Below are positions 18,061-27,236 of a DNA stretch of 64,000 nt, one piece after another. Numbering within the stretch: position 1 is the stretch's first letter; every line of letters starts with the position of its first letter. The stretch is taken from contig JAGOSY010000023.1 in the NCBI GenBank assembly GCA_018062085.1, forward strand, positions 22,793 through 86,792. Reading direction: 5' to 3'. The notes under the pieces are model-generated. The model was not told the origin of the DNA, ran no database searches, and was given only the letters and a program-made list of their open reading frames with translations. A program made the translations under genes and the position numbers. This DNA comes from a bacterium (lineage in GTDB: Bacteria; Cyanobacteriota; Vampirovibrionia; Obscuribacterales; Obscuribacteraceae).

Positions 18061-19353
18061 TTAGCAGAGATCCTTCAGTCGGCGCACCTGAATTAAATAG
18101 AGTAGCGCACCGCATAGCATTCCGGCGGCACTGGCTACCAAAGCCATTGTTACTCCATACTGTTCTGCTAACCAGCCAGCGAGAAGGGCTGTAAAAGGGG
18201 CTAGGCCTAAAGTGCAGGTGGTATACACTCCCATTAGTTTGCCCCGAGATGAAGGCTCTACGCATTGCTGCATCAGTGAGTTACCGCCGTTCCAGTGAAT
18301 AGAAAGACAGATACCAGCCACAACGATGGCGGCTATTGAAATTGCCATCGATTGTGAAAATGCCAAAGGTACTAAAGCTAGCGATAAAATGACGGCGGCA
18401 ATGCCAACCCGTCGCCGCCTACCTTTCTTGTTGCCGGTGTAGGCAATTGAGAGTGATCCCAGAAGAGCACCTACGCCTGCTGCTGTGGTGAGAAAGCCGT
18501 AGGCTACTGATTGTCCGTGTAACAGCTCGGAGGCAATAGCCGGCATTAGCACAGTATATTGCAAGCCGCATGTGGTGACGAAAGCTGCTAGAAACAGTAG
18601 GGTATAGACCCCGGGTCTTTTGAGAATGGCATAAAATTGAGCTTTTGCCGCGCTTTTAGCTATGAGTTTTTCGCTTTGGCTCATTCTCTCTCTGGTTCTA
18701 TCTTTTTCTGCCTGCGCCAGGCGCAGCGCCCAAAGGCAGATCAGAGCAGCAACAAAGCTCAAGGCATTGATGGCAAAGCAGAGCTGCTCTCCATACGCCG
18801 CTATAATTAACCCGCCGAGAGCTGGGCCAATCATGCGCGAGACGTGAAAACCTGCCGAGGATAGACCAATGGCATTGGCTAAGTGTTCTTGATCTTTGAT
18901 AAGAGTTGGAACAAGTGACTGCCTTGCTGGTACTTCAAAGGCGATGGTGCAGCCCAGGATGATTGATAAAGCAACAATCAAGCCGAGGCTGCCTTCATCA
19001 GTGAATTGTAGATAGCTAAGCAAGAGAGCTTGCAGCATGGCGACTGAATTGCATGTAAGCAGTATTTTGCGTTTATCGTATCGATCGGCGGCTATGCCTC
19101 CAATGAACAGCAGAAACAGCAAGGGTAGGTTGCCGGCAAATATTACTATTCCAAGAGCTGCAGCAGAGCCAGTTAATCGATAAACTAGCCAGCTCAGCGC
19201 CATGCCTTGCATCCAGCCACCGATGCTAGAAATAAACATGCCGATTGTAAAAATGCGAAAATTTCGTTCTCTAAACGAGTGAAAGGTATCATTGCAGCAA
19301 TTTTCAACAGACTTCCCATAAGTCTGTAGCACTGCAATTAAGTATGCGAACAT
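18061..19353 (-). CDS. MFS transporter (EntS/MFS_3-like)
   Basis: The product is 430 aa with about 12 membrane segments. After a short cytoplasmic start it has RNFRIFTIGMFISSIGGWM and DRYDKRKILL in the loop after helix 2, typical of the enterobactin exporter/MFS_3 drug-efflux group. The substrate is unknown. It follows citrate synthase by 46 bp in the same direction with its own SD CGGAGA, so it is probably the second gene of a gltA operon. An export role for an organic acid is possible but unsupported. Confidence 0.85.
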   Translation of the reverse strand: MFAYLIAVLQTYGKSVENCCNDTFHSFRERNFRIFTIGMFISSIGGWMQGMALSWLVYRLTGSAAALGIVIFAGNLPLLFLLFIGGIAADRYDKRKILLTCNSVAMLQALLLSYLQFTDEGSLGLIVALSIILGCTIAFEVPARQSLVPTLIKDQEHLANAIGLSSAGFHVSRMIGPALGGLIIAAYGEQLCFAINALSFVAALICLWALRLAQAEKDRTRERMSQSEKLIAKSAAKAQFYAILKRPGVYTLLFLAAFVTTCGLQYTVLMPAIASELLHGQSVAYGFLTTAAGVGALLGSLSIAYTGNKKGRRRRVGIAAVILSLALVPLAFSQSMAISIAAIVVAGICLSIHWNGGNSLMQQCVEPSSRGKLMGVYTTCTLGLAPFTALLAGWLAEQYGVTMALVASAAGMLCGALLYLIQVRRLKDLC

Positions 19354-19399
19354 AGTTGTCTCCGCTGCAGTGATTTCTGCCAGTCAATGTTATAGAAAC

Positions 19400-20554
19400 C
19401 TACTCAGGTCTTTTTCCTGTGTAGTACGAAAGCGGGCGATAGAGCTTGTTATTGCCAGCTTGTTCTCTAATGTGTTCACCCCAGCCAATCATGCGACTAG
19501 CGCAGAAGGTAGAACTGTAGAGCGTGCGAGGAATGCCAACATGTTCTAGGGCCACAGCTGTCCAGAACTCAACGTTGACGCGCAGTGTTCGCACTGGCTT
19601 ATTTTCGGCAATGGCTTTAGCTTGTTGCTTTTCAGCAAGAGCTGCTAGAATCGCTGCCTCTGTTGCTTTCGCCAATTCAATGCGCGGACCTGCTTGTCTT
19701 TCGGCCACTCGTTTCAGGCATAGCGAACGGGGGTCATCGGTACGGTAAATGCGGTGGCCAAAGCCCATAAACAGATGACCTGCTGTCATCTTTTCGCTTA
19801 CCCAGTTGTCGACGTTGGCGCAATCACCAATGCTGTCAAACATGTCTAAAACTGGGCCTGGTGCGCCGCCGTGTAAGGGGCCTGATAGAGTGCCAATGGC
19901 GGCAGTTAGGGCGGCACCAACGTCGGCACCGGTCGATACAGTGACACGGGCGCTAAATGTTGATGCGTTTAAACCGTGGTCCATGGTTAAAATCAGGTAG
20001 GTTTCTAACGCGCGGAGGTTGGCTTCACTCGGGCGTTCACCAGTGATGCCCCAGAGGTATCTTTCGGCGTATCCACGGTTGCCCAATTTGTATTTTGGTT
20101 TGCGCCCGGTATGCAAGACTTCCATGATTGCTGGTGTTAGGGCGCATAAGGTCATAATTTCTTCGCTGATGGCAACCGGTTCGCGCTTCAACCAAGACTT
20201 GAAATTGCGGCCGTTAGCAATGGCAGAAAGGCTGCTGCGAAAAGCTGACATTGGTTCACCACCGCGTAGTTTGCGCACCAATTTGACTTCGTCATTGGTT
20301 AAGTGGCCAAGTTCTTCAACTTTGAAGCGAAAGTCAGATAGCTCGCAGCAGCTCGGTAGACGACCTTTGCGCAGGACAAACCAAACTTCTTCAAAGGTCT
20401 TGGTTTCGGCTAGATCAACAGCGTTGAAGCCATTGAAAATTAGTTTACCCTCCGTGCCCATAACTTCACTTAGGTTTGTATAGCAGGCGTAGACGCCCTC
20501 TAAACCAGCAGGAAAAGCAGAGATAGTTGCAGTTGTTTCGATTGAAGTGCTCAT
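19400..20554 (-). CDS. gltA: Citrate synthase
   Basis: The product is 384 aa, the usual short type. Catalytic histidines lie in DHGLNAS and GFGHRIY, with SGPLHGGAPG between them. The third catalytic residue, usually Asp in NVDFYS, is Glu here (NVEFWTA), as I recall from actinobacterial-type enzymes. The C-terminus is RPLSYYTGKRPE. It condenses acetyl-CoA and oxaloacetate for the TCA and glyoxylate cycles. It is divergent from mdh copy 2 across about 520 bp and is followed by the MFS gene. Confidence 0.92.
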   Translation of the reverse strand: MSTSIETTATISAFPAGLEGVYACYTNLSEVMGTEGKLIFNGFNAVDLAETKTFEEVWFVLRKGRLPSCCELSDFRFKVEELGHLTNDEVKLVRKLRGGEPMSAFRSSLSAIANGRNFKSWLKREPVAISEEIMTLCALTPAIMEVLHTGRKPKYKLGNRGYAERYLWGITGERPSEANLRALETYLILTMDHGLNASTFSARVTVSTGADVGAALTAAIGTLSGPLHGGAPGPVLDMFDSIGDCANVDNWVSEKMTAGHLFMGFGHRIYRTDDPRSLCLKRVAERQAGPRIELAKATEAAILAALAEKQQAKAIAENKPVRTLRVNVEFWTAVALEHVGIPRTLYSSTFCASRMIGWGEHIREQAGNNKLYRPLSYYTGKRPE

Positions 20555-20764
20555 GAGAGTTCTCCATGGTTTTTGTAGGTGGAAAGACCTGACTCAAAAA
20601 AAAGATAGCCGAACGCAATTCCCGATTGCATCTAAGCAATATTGAGGAAGCGGTAGAGCGGCCGATGTGTGAGTTAGGGGAAAGGAAAAGTTTGTTTGTT
20701 GAAAGAAAGCTCTGTGAAAATTGGTCGGTGAAAAGGTAGTGAAGAAAGATAACTTGTCCTAGCA

Positions 20765-21074
20765 TAGCCAGCGAAAAAGACTCAAGGCGGGCTGTTGCTG
20801 CGACGGGTCGCTTTCTCTTTGACTTACTGGGTCACTTTCAACTAGCGTCATCGGTGAATTGTATTTTGTGCCACTGCGGCCTTGAAGTTGATTGTTTATA
20901 GATACTAGGCTGAGCTTCTAATATTGCGTCCCCTTTTGTTTTGTCTAACTGCTTTTTCTTTTAGACATCCAATCATTCAAAAATAGCCATTAAACCAACC
21001 ATTCATTAACGCTTAGTACCAGCAGCCCCTTTTATCTGGGTTGCCAGTGGAACAGCCTCAACCAAGGAACCACC
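20765..21074 (+). promoter_or_regulatory. Leader of mdh copy 2, conserved with that of mdh copy 1
   Basis: This is the partner of 16341-16633, with matching blocks ending in GGAACAGCCTCAACCAAGGAAC directly before the ATG. It probably contains the mdh-glpD promoter. Confidence 0.6.
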
Positions 21075-22133
21075 ATGGACAAAGTCTCAATTATCGGAGC
21101 CGGCTTCGTCGGCGCTACAGCTGGTCACTACATAGCCATGAAAAATTTGGCCGATGTCGTGCTCATCGACATTAACGAAGGTGCTGCTATGGGTAAAGCA
21201 TTAGATTTGCTTCAGACCGGGCCTATTACTTCTCATTGCTCACACCTATCTGGCGCCAGTGGTTACGAAGCCACCGCCAATTCTGATGTGGTCGTTATCA
21301 CCGCTGGTATTCCTCGCAAAGAGGGAATGAGCCGTGACGAATTGCTTAAAATCAATGCTCAAATTGTCAGCAGCGCGGCTGAGCAAGCAGTGAAATTTTC
21401 ACCTGATGCCATTTTTGTCATCGTCACTAATCCGCTTGACGTGATGACCCAACTTACCTACCAAGTAACTGGTCTACCAAGTCACCGTGTTATTGGCATG
21501 GCCGGTGTGCTCGATAGCGGTCGGTTTCAGACCTTTATTGCCGCCGAACTACACATTAGCCCAGTGGATGTTAAAGCGATGGTTCTAGGGGGTCACGGCG
21601 ACCTTATGGTGCCTTTATTGCGTCATGCTTCAGTCAACGGTATCCCCGCTTTAGAGTTAATTTCTGGAGCTCGTCTGCAAGAACTAGCAGTACGAACCAC
21701 GGACGGCGGCGCTGAAATTGTCAAACATTTGAAGACTGGCAGTGCTTATTATGCCCCTGGAGCTTCTGTTGCTCTAATGGTGGAAGCTATTTTGCAAGAT
21801 CAAAACCGGTTGTTGCCATGTTCAGTTTTGGCCACTGGTCAATATGGCATCAACGATGTCTATGCAGGTCTACCTGTTGTGCTTGGTCGCCAGGGTGTTA
21901 AACAGGTCGTTGAATTGCCCTTGAACAGCTCTGAGTTGGAAGCATTGCAGAAATCAGCTGCGGCCATAGAGAAGAACGTTGCTGTTATGAATGATTTGAT
22001 CGGCTGGGGGAAAACAGCGGTTGTAGCGTTGCCAGAAGATGTTTCTGCTGCTTCTGTTCCTGTTCCTCTTCCTGTTTCAGGCCCGACTTCTGAAGCCGCT
22101 GTTGTTGAGCCTCAAGAACCGGTCGCAAAATGA
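21075..22133 (+). CDS. mdh: Malate dehydrogenase, LDH-like type (copy 2)
   Basis: The product is 352 aa and closely similar to copy 1 along the enzyme core: IGAGFVGAT, GIPRKEGMSR, VTNPLDVMT and GGHGDLMVP are all intact, so both copies look active. The Ala/Val/Pro-rich tail differs in length and sequence from copy 1, yet ends in nearly the same EPQEPVAK. Its TGA overlaps the ATG of glpD (ATGA), which indicates translational coupling and links malate/oxaloacetate turnover to glycerol-3-phosphate oxidation. Confidence 0.92.
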   Translation: MDKVSIIGAGFVGATAGHYIAMKNLADVVLIDINEGAAMGKALDLLQTGPITSHCSHLSGASGYEATANSDVVVITAGIPRKEGMSRDELLKINAQIVSSAAEQAVKFSPDAIFVIVTNPLDVMTQLTYQVTGLPSHRVIGMAGVLDSGRFQTFIAAELHISPVDVKAMVLGGHGDLMVPLLRHASVNGIPALELISGARLQELAVRTTDGGAEIVKHLKTGSAYYAPGASVALMVEAILQDQNRLLPCSVLATGQYGINDVYAGLPVVLGRQGVKQVVELPLNSSELEALQKSAAAIEKNVAVMNDLIGWGKTAVVALPEDVSAASVPVPLPVSGPTSEAAVVEPQEPVAK

Positions 22134-23851
22134 AGACCAGGGGCGACAGTCTAAAAATAGCCAGTGAACAAGAATTTGACCTGGTAGTTGTTGGTGGTGG
22201 TATTGTCGGCGCCGGTGTAGCTCAAGATGCTGCCAGTCGTGGTTTGTCTGTTTTGTTGTTAGAGAAAGGCGATTTTGCTTCTGGTACATCAAGTCGTACT
22301 ACTAAGTTAATTCATGGCGGTCTGAGATATTTAGAGCAATTTCAATTCAGACTTACTCGTGAACTTTGCCAGGAGCGTGGCCTGCTTGAGCAGTTGGCAC
22401 CGCATATGATTAAAGACTTTTCTTTCATTTTGCCTGTCAGCAATGATAAGAAACTATTTGGCTTAAAAGCCGGTGTCGGCTTGACTATTTATGACTTGCT
22501 TTCTCTAAATGCTCGCGGTGTGCGTCGGCACCAGCACCTGAGCGTGGCAGAGACTGTTAGCGCGGCTCCCTCACTAAATGCTTCGCGTTTGTCTAGTGGT
22601 CTGCGTTTTCATGATTGCATCACAGACGATAGTCGCGTGGTGATGGCAGTGATTAAATCGGCCTGCTCGTTCGGTGCTCTTGCTATCAATTACTTGGAGG
22701 CGACGGGCTTTCAATCCGCTGACAGTGATAGCCGGGTCGATGCCGTTAATTGTCGGGATGTTCTTAGTGGTGCAGAGATTGTCATTCGTTGTCGCACATG
22801 TGTAAATGCCACTGGCGTTTGGTCAGATAAGTTATTGAGTCAAATAGACCCAGCTTGGAGGCACCGGGTCAAACCGGCCAAGGGCACCCATATCATCCTG
22901 CCGGCGTCAAGCTTTGATACTAGTACTGCTTTGTTTCTACCAACTGATGATGGCCGCTATGTTTTTGTTGTGCCTTGGCAAAACGCCTTGATGGTCGGTA
23001 CAACCGATATAAGCTACGACGGCCCTTTAGACAATCCGGTGGCAACAACCGAAGAGATAGACTACCTGCTCGGGGTGCTCAATTCATATCGCAATAATAT
23101 CGGCGGTAACGGAGTGGCCAAGCCGTTGTGTCGAGCTGATGTGGTGGCTGCATGGGCTGGTCTAAGGCCACTAGTCGGTGACGAGAAAGAGGATGGCGAA
23201 TCTAGTCAAACCGCTAATATCTCACGTGAGCATTCGCTGTTTGAAGGCCCTGGTGGAATCATTGGCTTAATTGGCGGTAAATTGACCAATTATCGAATGC
23301 TATCCAGTCATGTGGTCGATATGGCCTTGGCGCAACTGACTAAGCGTGACCAGCGTTATACTGCAATATCAAAGAGTAAGACCCAGAGCATGATGCTGGG
23401 TGGCTGGACTGACCACGCTGATTTTCTTGCTACAGCCGAAATGGTCGCTGCAAGAGGACGAACACTGGGCTTGAGCCAACAATCAGCGGAGCATCTAATT
23501 GCTAACTATGGCAAAGATGCTCTGCACATTGTCGATCTAGTTGAGCAAAGCCCAGAGCTAGCAGAGCGCATCTGCATTGATTTTCCAGCGATTATGGCCG
23601 AGGTGGTTTACTGCCTTGGTAATGAAATGGCAATGACCTTAGATGACATGCTATCTAGGCGTATTCGCCTTGGCTTTGTAGATCAGCCGCAATGTCTGCA
23701 ATCAGCACCGAAGGTTGCCAGCCTGATTCACACTCTCGGTTATTGGGACCGGCCGCGATTGGCTCTTGAGCTGGATCAATTTCAAAGAGGTCTTTTGGCA
23801 CAGTTAGCGCCACTTACTTCAGCAACCTTTTTACCACCTCACAAAGATTAA
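22130..23851 (+). CDS. glpD: Aerobic FAD-dependent glycerol-3-phosphate dehydrogenase
   Basis: The product is 573 aa. The FAD-binding motif is VVVGGGIVGAGVAQDAASRG from residue 18, followed by KGDFASGTSS and KLIHGGLRYLE, all typical of GlpD. The central substrate domain carries DGRYVFVVPW and MVGTTD. The C-terminal helical domain covers roughly residues 420-570. It oxidises sn-glycerol-3-phosphate to dihydroxyacetone phosphate and passes electrons to quinone at the membrane. It overlaps mdh copy 2 by 4 bases. No glycerol kinase or facilitator is in the window. Confidence 0.9.
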   Translation: MKTRGDSLKIASEQEFDLVVVGGGIVGAGVAQDAASRGLSVLLLEKGDFASGTSSRTTKLIHGGLRYLEQFQFRLTRELCQERGLLEQLAPHMIKDFSFILPVSNDKKLFGLKAGVGLTIYDLLSLNARGVRRHQHLSVAETVSAAPSLNASRLSSGLRFHDCITDDSRVVMAVIKSACSFGALAINYLEATGFQSADSDSRVDAVNCRDVLSGAEIVIRCRTCVNATGVWSDKLLSQIDPAWRHRVKPAKGTHIILPASSFDTSTALFLPTDDGRYVFVVPWQNALMVGTTDISYDGPLDNPVATTEEIDYLLGVLNSYRNNIGGNGVAKPLCRADVVAAWAGLRPLVGDEKEDGESSQTANISREHSLFEGPGGIIGLIGGKLTNYRMLSSHVVDMALAQLTKRDQRYTAISKSKTQSMMLGGWTDHADFLATAEMVAARGRTLGLSQQSAEHLIANYGKDALHIVDLVEQSPELAERICIDFPAIMAEVVYCLGNEMAMTLDDMLSRRIRLGFVDQPQCLQSAPKVASLIHTLGYWDRPRLALELDQFQRGLLAQLAPLTSATFLPPHKD

Positions 23852-23960
23852 ATAGGACACTTTTGCCGCTCGTAGCAGGGACGCTGTGAGCGATGCTAAC
23901 CAAAAAAAAGGCGAAAAATATACTACTCGATGTGGCAGGAGAGACAGCTTCTTTCAAGCT

Positions 23961-23989
23961 GCCACAGTTTGAACACAGATTGGCCACAG
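23961..23989 (-). promoter_or_regulatory. Three 7-bp boxes at 11-bp period, same core as the 1701 array
   Basis: On the minus strand CTGTGGC, CTGTGTT and CTGTGGC are separated by 4 bases each (plus-strand GCCACAG at 23961 and 23983, AACACAG at 23972). Core and period match the array at 1701-1740. It lies 87-115 bp upstream of the hydrophobic-domain gene at 24076. Confidence 0.55.
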
Positions 23990-24075
23990 AAATGCCCCAA
24001 AACCTGCGTAAATACCGGGTTTCGCTTTGTTTTCTTTTTCGTTATTGTTGACTGGTTAGCGAGGAGAAATTAGCG

Positions 24076-24843
24076 ATGCCTATCTTAGAAAACCGCATTC
24101 TTTCGAACGTGCTCTCCGGTGACGATCAGCACGAGGCATCTACAAAATTGTCTACTCAGGCCTTTGAATACACAGCTGTGGCTGCTCTAGCTGCAACTAC
24201 ACTTTTAATTGCCTCCAAGGGCCGAGTGCTACCAGATTTGGCCTTGGTAGGTGAATCAGCTGGTGGCACCGGCTTGCGGACAGTGCCAGCCTTCGGAGGG
24301 CGAGTCTTCGGAAAGCAAGCCCTAGGCTTGGCTGATGATTTAGTTAAGCCAATGAAATTAGCTTTTGACGCCGTTGAGACAAAAGTTGCGCAGATAGCCG
24401 GTTCTACAGTTAAAGATGCGGTCACCGGTTCTAGGGGGCTTGTTGATGATGTGGCCAAAACATTGAAGCCGAGTGAAAAACTTATGGCTGATATAGAATT
24501 AGGTGCTCGTCCAGGTTGGCAATATGCCAATGGTGCCAAAGAGTTGGACGCGAAGTATCTGGGCTTCACGAGAGGCTGGCCTGTAGAAGGTGTGACAGTC
24601 AACAAAGAAGGCGTCAATCTATTCACTACCAAAAATCATCATTGGGTAAAGATTGGACCGTTCGATAGACCCGCAGCTAATACCCATGCTCTCGATGATT
24701 TGATGAGTACCTACATCGCTGACGTTAAGACGGGTTCGAGCTCAGGCAAACAGCTTTCGTCTATTGTTCTCAAGCGCGATACCGCTAGTGCTTATGGTAC
24801 CGAATTGACTGGACGGTTAAAGCCAATCGAATTTTGGCTATAG
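24076..24843 (+). CDS. Hydrophobic-domain hypothetical protein
   Basis: The product is 255 aa with a strong SD (GAGGAG). A hydrophobic stretch at about residues 35-52 precedes a mixed region. The C-terminal 90 residues look globular (GWPVEGVTVN, NHHWVKIGPF, TAYGTELTG-like end). No family is recognised. It resembles in layout the proteins at 15350, 60920 and 97-1611 and, like 97-1611/1946-3187, has an 11-bp box array upstream. Confidence 0.65.
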   Translation: MPILENRILSNVLSGDDQHEASTKLSTQAFEYTAVAALAATTLLIASKGRVLPDLALVGESAGGTGLRTVPAFGGRVFGKQALGLADDLVKPMKLAFDAVETKVAQIAGSTVKDAVTGSRGLVDDVAKTLKPSEKLMADIELGARPGWQYANGAKELDAKYLGFTRGWPVEGVTVNKEGVNLFTTKNHHWVKIGPFDRPAANTHALDDLMSTYIADVKTGSSSGKQLSSIVLKRDTASAYGTELTGRLKPIEFWL

Positions 24844-25009
24844 ATTTTGGCTTGTTTTGTTTTGGGTTTTGAGTTGTTAACTTAGATTTGAACTTTGCGC
24901 CAATAACAGATATTGTCTTATTGCACCCAGTCGTTTTTGAAAGGTTTAAAACCTCGCTTTTGTAGGCAGGTATCTGATCAATTGACGCGGCAAATAAAGG
25001 CATATTGAA

Positions 25010-26140
25010 ATGACAGTGTTCCGAGAGCAGGTTTTGACAATTTCTCTTGGCTTGTTAATGTCTGCTGCTGTGGTCCCAGGTTTTGCTTGCAATCAATGTT
25101 TGCCAGCTAAGCAAAGCGTTGCTGCAAAAAAATATAAAGAAGCCGCTAGTCAGTTCAAGTCGGTAGCTAAGGCTAATCCTAATTGCATCGATGCGCGTTT
25201 AGGTGAAGCTGAAGCCCTTGGTTTTTCCAACAATCATCCAGCAGCGATTAAAGCGCTAACTGCACTTATCGCGGCGCAGCCGCGTCTGGCAAAAGCTTAT
25301 GTGTTGCGTGGCAAAGAATACGAACATAGCAAAGAGCCCAACAAAGTTGTTCGTGAGGCTAATTCAGCTCTCGCTATCAATCCGAAAATGGCTGAAGCTT
25401 ATGCTCTTCGAGCAAGAGGCTATTACATGTTGGTCTTCACTTGCTTCGGTCAAGATAAAGATTTGACTCGAAAGGGCTTAGCAGATCTCGATAAAGCCAT
25501 TGAGTTAGATCCCAAGCTTGCAATAGCTCACTACAACAAAGGGGTGTGGTTATTTGGAGAAAGGAAATCAAAGGAAGCAATTGTCAGCTTAACTAGGGCA
25601 ATAGAGCTGGCTCCTGCTGAGTATATTTATTATAACTATCGTGCCATCGCCTATGAAGAAACAGGTCAGGTAGATAAAGCAATAGAAGATCTTAGTGCCT
25701 TTATCAAGCTAAACCCGAGTGAGATAAATGGCTACAGAAGACGTGCCAATGCTTATGTGCAAAAAGGTGATGGCAAAAAAGCACTAGAAGATTTGAATCG
25801 AGCAATTGCTATAGCCCCTAAAGATTTTAAGCTCAAGCGCAATCGCGGTGAGCTTTTGATGAAGCTAAAGCGCTTCAAAGAAGCAATTGCTGATTTTGAC
25901 TTAATTGCAAAGGCCAATTCTATGGATGATGAAGCTTTTAAAAGTTTGGGCGATGCCTACTTTGAGCTCGGCAACTACCCGCTCAGTTTGCAAAACTATA
26001 ACGAAGCCATTGGTTTGCGCGATGATTCACAGACTAACTATATGGCCCGAAGCAAAGTCTATAAGAAGCTCGGCAAGAATGCGCAAGCTCAACTAGATAT
26101 TCAAAAGGCTAAAAGTTGCCTCGGAACGCCTGAGTCATAG
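25010..26140 (+). CDS. Secreted tetratricopeptide-repeat protein
   Basis: The product is 376 aa. An N-terminal signal peptide ends near VVPGFAC at residue 26; the cysteine suggests either a lipoprotein-like or a disulfide-forming start (CNQC). From residue 35 onward it consists of about nine TPR units (for example AYVLRGKEYE, AHYNKGVW, YYNYRAIAYEETG and GYRRRANAYVQKGD). Such proteins scaffold complexes in the periplasm or at the cell surface. The partner is unknown. The gene stands alone between the 24076 gene and a 600-bp intergenic region. Confidence 0.85.
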   Translation: MTVFREQVLTISLGLLMSAAVVPGFACNQCLPAKQSVAAKKYKEAASQFKSVAKANPNCIDARLGEAEALGFSNNHPAAIKALTALIAAQPRLAKAYVLRGKEYEHSKEPNKVVREANSALAINPKMAEAYALRARGYYMLVFTCFGQDKDLTRKGLADLDKAIELDPKLAIAHYNKGVWLFGERKSKEAIVSLTRAIELAPAEYIYYNYRAIAYEETGQVDKAIEDLSAFIKLNPSEINGYRRRANAYVQKGDGKKALEDLNRAIAIAPKDFKLKRNRGELLMKLKRFKEAIADFDLIAKANSMDDEAFKSLGDAYFELGNYPLSLQNYNEAIGLRDDSQTNYMARSKVYKKLGKNAQAQLDIQKAKSCLGTPES

Positions 26141-26742
26141 GTGTTTTAGCTCGGTTACTGCTGTACTTTTGTTATTCTCACGCCCAATCAGGCATTAATA
26201 GCGCCGCTTTGAATACTATGACGGTTTCTGCTGGCTTTGGTGAGACACTATGAGCTTTCGCGTGGTTCGTGCAGCAAAGCCTCAAGTAGTCGGGCTTTTG
26301 GGTCTGAAGTGTTATTAGTCTCTGCTAATGTTGTTTTCTCGTAGTTCTACCACTGTGGGCGGTGCCTCTGCGCCAGTGGGAGTCTCAATATTTCCCGATG
26401 CGGTCACCCAAAATCCCCCCCCCACAAGAGCGTTTCGACGACTGTTGCTGGTCTTCCTGCACTCTTCTTTGGCTCTTCTGTGTGCTTTTAGCTTGTTTGG
26501 CATACACAGATAGTCTTTGTTAGTACTAATTATCTCTCTTTTACTTTTTTCGCTTCAGGCACTTTAAACCACAAATATTTACCCATACGGCTCACTAGCA
26601 AACTTTTTAGACAACTCTGTTGTTTCAAGAAGAGCTTGGTTTGTGCTGTGGCTTTGCGTGAACTGGCTCAAGTGGAGAGATTTTTAATGCTGTTTTAACC
26701 ACAATATTTTTTTGGTTTTCTGCCACAGCTTAGGAGGTGGTC
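26141..26742. other. Intergenic region before the large array
   Basis: No gene is convincing. It holds a run of nine C residues at 26415-26423, the conserved leader element at 26520-26650 and the SD AGGAGG of the next gene. Confidence 0.5.
26520..26650 (+). promoter_or_regulatory. Conserved leader element, copy 1
   Basis: About 130 bp align with 39770-39905: both have AGTCTTTG, then TATCTCTCT, then a T/C-rich run, CACTTTAAACC or TACTTTAAACC, and CAACT(C/A)TGTTG(T/C)TTC. Each copy lies 70-100 bp upstream of a run of plus-strand genes, so it is probably a shared promoter and leader. Confidence 0.6.
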
Positions 26743-26943
26743 ATGTATATCTGTATCTGTGCCGCCGTTACTGACTCTACCATCCGGAAGTCTTTGGCAG
26801 ACGGCGATAAAAACTTTAAGGCGCTCTGCAAAGAACTGCATGTTGCTCAAGAATGTGGCAAGTGTGGTTCTTGTGCTAGGGCATTGTTTCAAGAAATTAG
26901 AGCAGAGCAACTGAAGCGCGACACGACGTCACCTTTAGCTTAG
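26743..26943 (+). CDS. Bacterioferritin-associated ferredoxin-like [2Fe-2S] protein
   Basis: The product is 66 aa from the ATG at 26743 (SD AGGAGG, 5-base spacing). It begins MYICICAAVTDSTI and later has ECGKCGSC. The paired CxC and CxxC cysteines are the cluster ligands of the Bfd-like [2Fe-2S] domain. In other bacteria Bfd reduces bacterioferritin to release iron. No bacterioferritin gene is in the window, so the electron acceptor is unknown. It is the first gene of the long plus-strand array. Confidence 0.85.
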   Translation: MYICICAAVTDSTIRKSLADGDKNFKALCKELHVAQECGKCGSCARALFQEIRAEQLKRDTTSPLA

Positions 26944-26970
26944 CTAGTCTGTTTCGTTGAGGAGCAAAAT

Positions 26971-27180
26971 ATGTGCAATACCTGCGTAATGTGTCAAAAA
27001 GACATCAGAGCGTTTATCGAATTTGGCGGCCCAGTTGGCTTTCAGTCAACAAGTCCAGATTCTGGTCGTTTCGTCTGTAGCACTAAGTGCAGCGATGCTT
27101 ATTTCAACCGTCGTCAGTCTGAAATGACAGCGATGGCTGATTCTAGTTCGCCAGTCTTGCTGTTCCTGCCAAGTGTTTAA
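26971..27180 (+). CDS. Small cysteine-rich protein, probable zinc binder
   Basis: The product is 69 aa. It has CNTCVMC near the start and CSTKC near residue 36, a four- or five-cysteine arrangement that could hold zinc. It lies 27 bp after the ferredoxin-like gene with a clear SD (GAGGAG), so the two are likely cotranscribed. No family is recognised. Confidence 0.65.
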   Translation: MCNTCVMCQKDIRAFIEFGGPVGFQSTSPDSGRFVCSTKCSDAYFNRRQSEMTAMADSSSPVLLFLPSV

Positions 27181-27236
27181 CGGGGCTTCGAAATGAAGTC
27201 TTTGGCAATTCTACCAATTTTCAAATGGAGGATTTT

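Noticed and set aside
26415..26423. Run of nine C as a phase-variation site
   Set aside because: It lies in no supported gene and not next to a recognisable promoter; it may also be a sequencing artefact.
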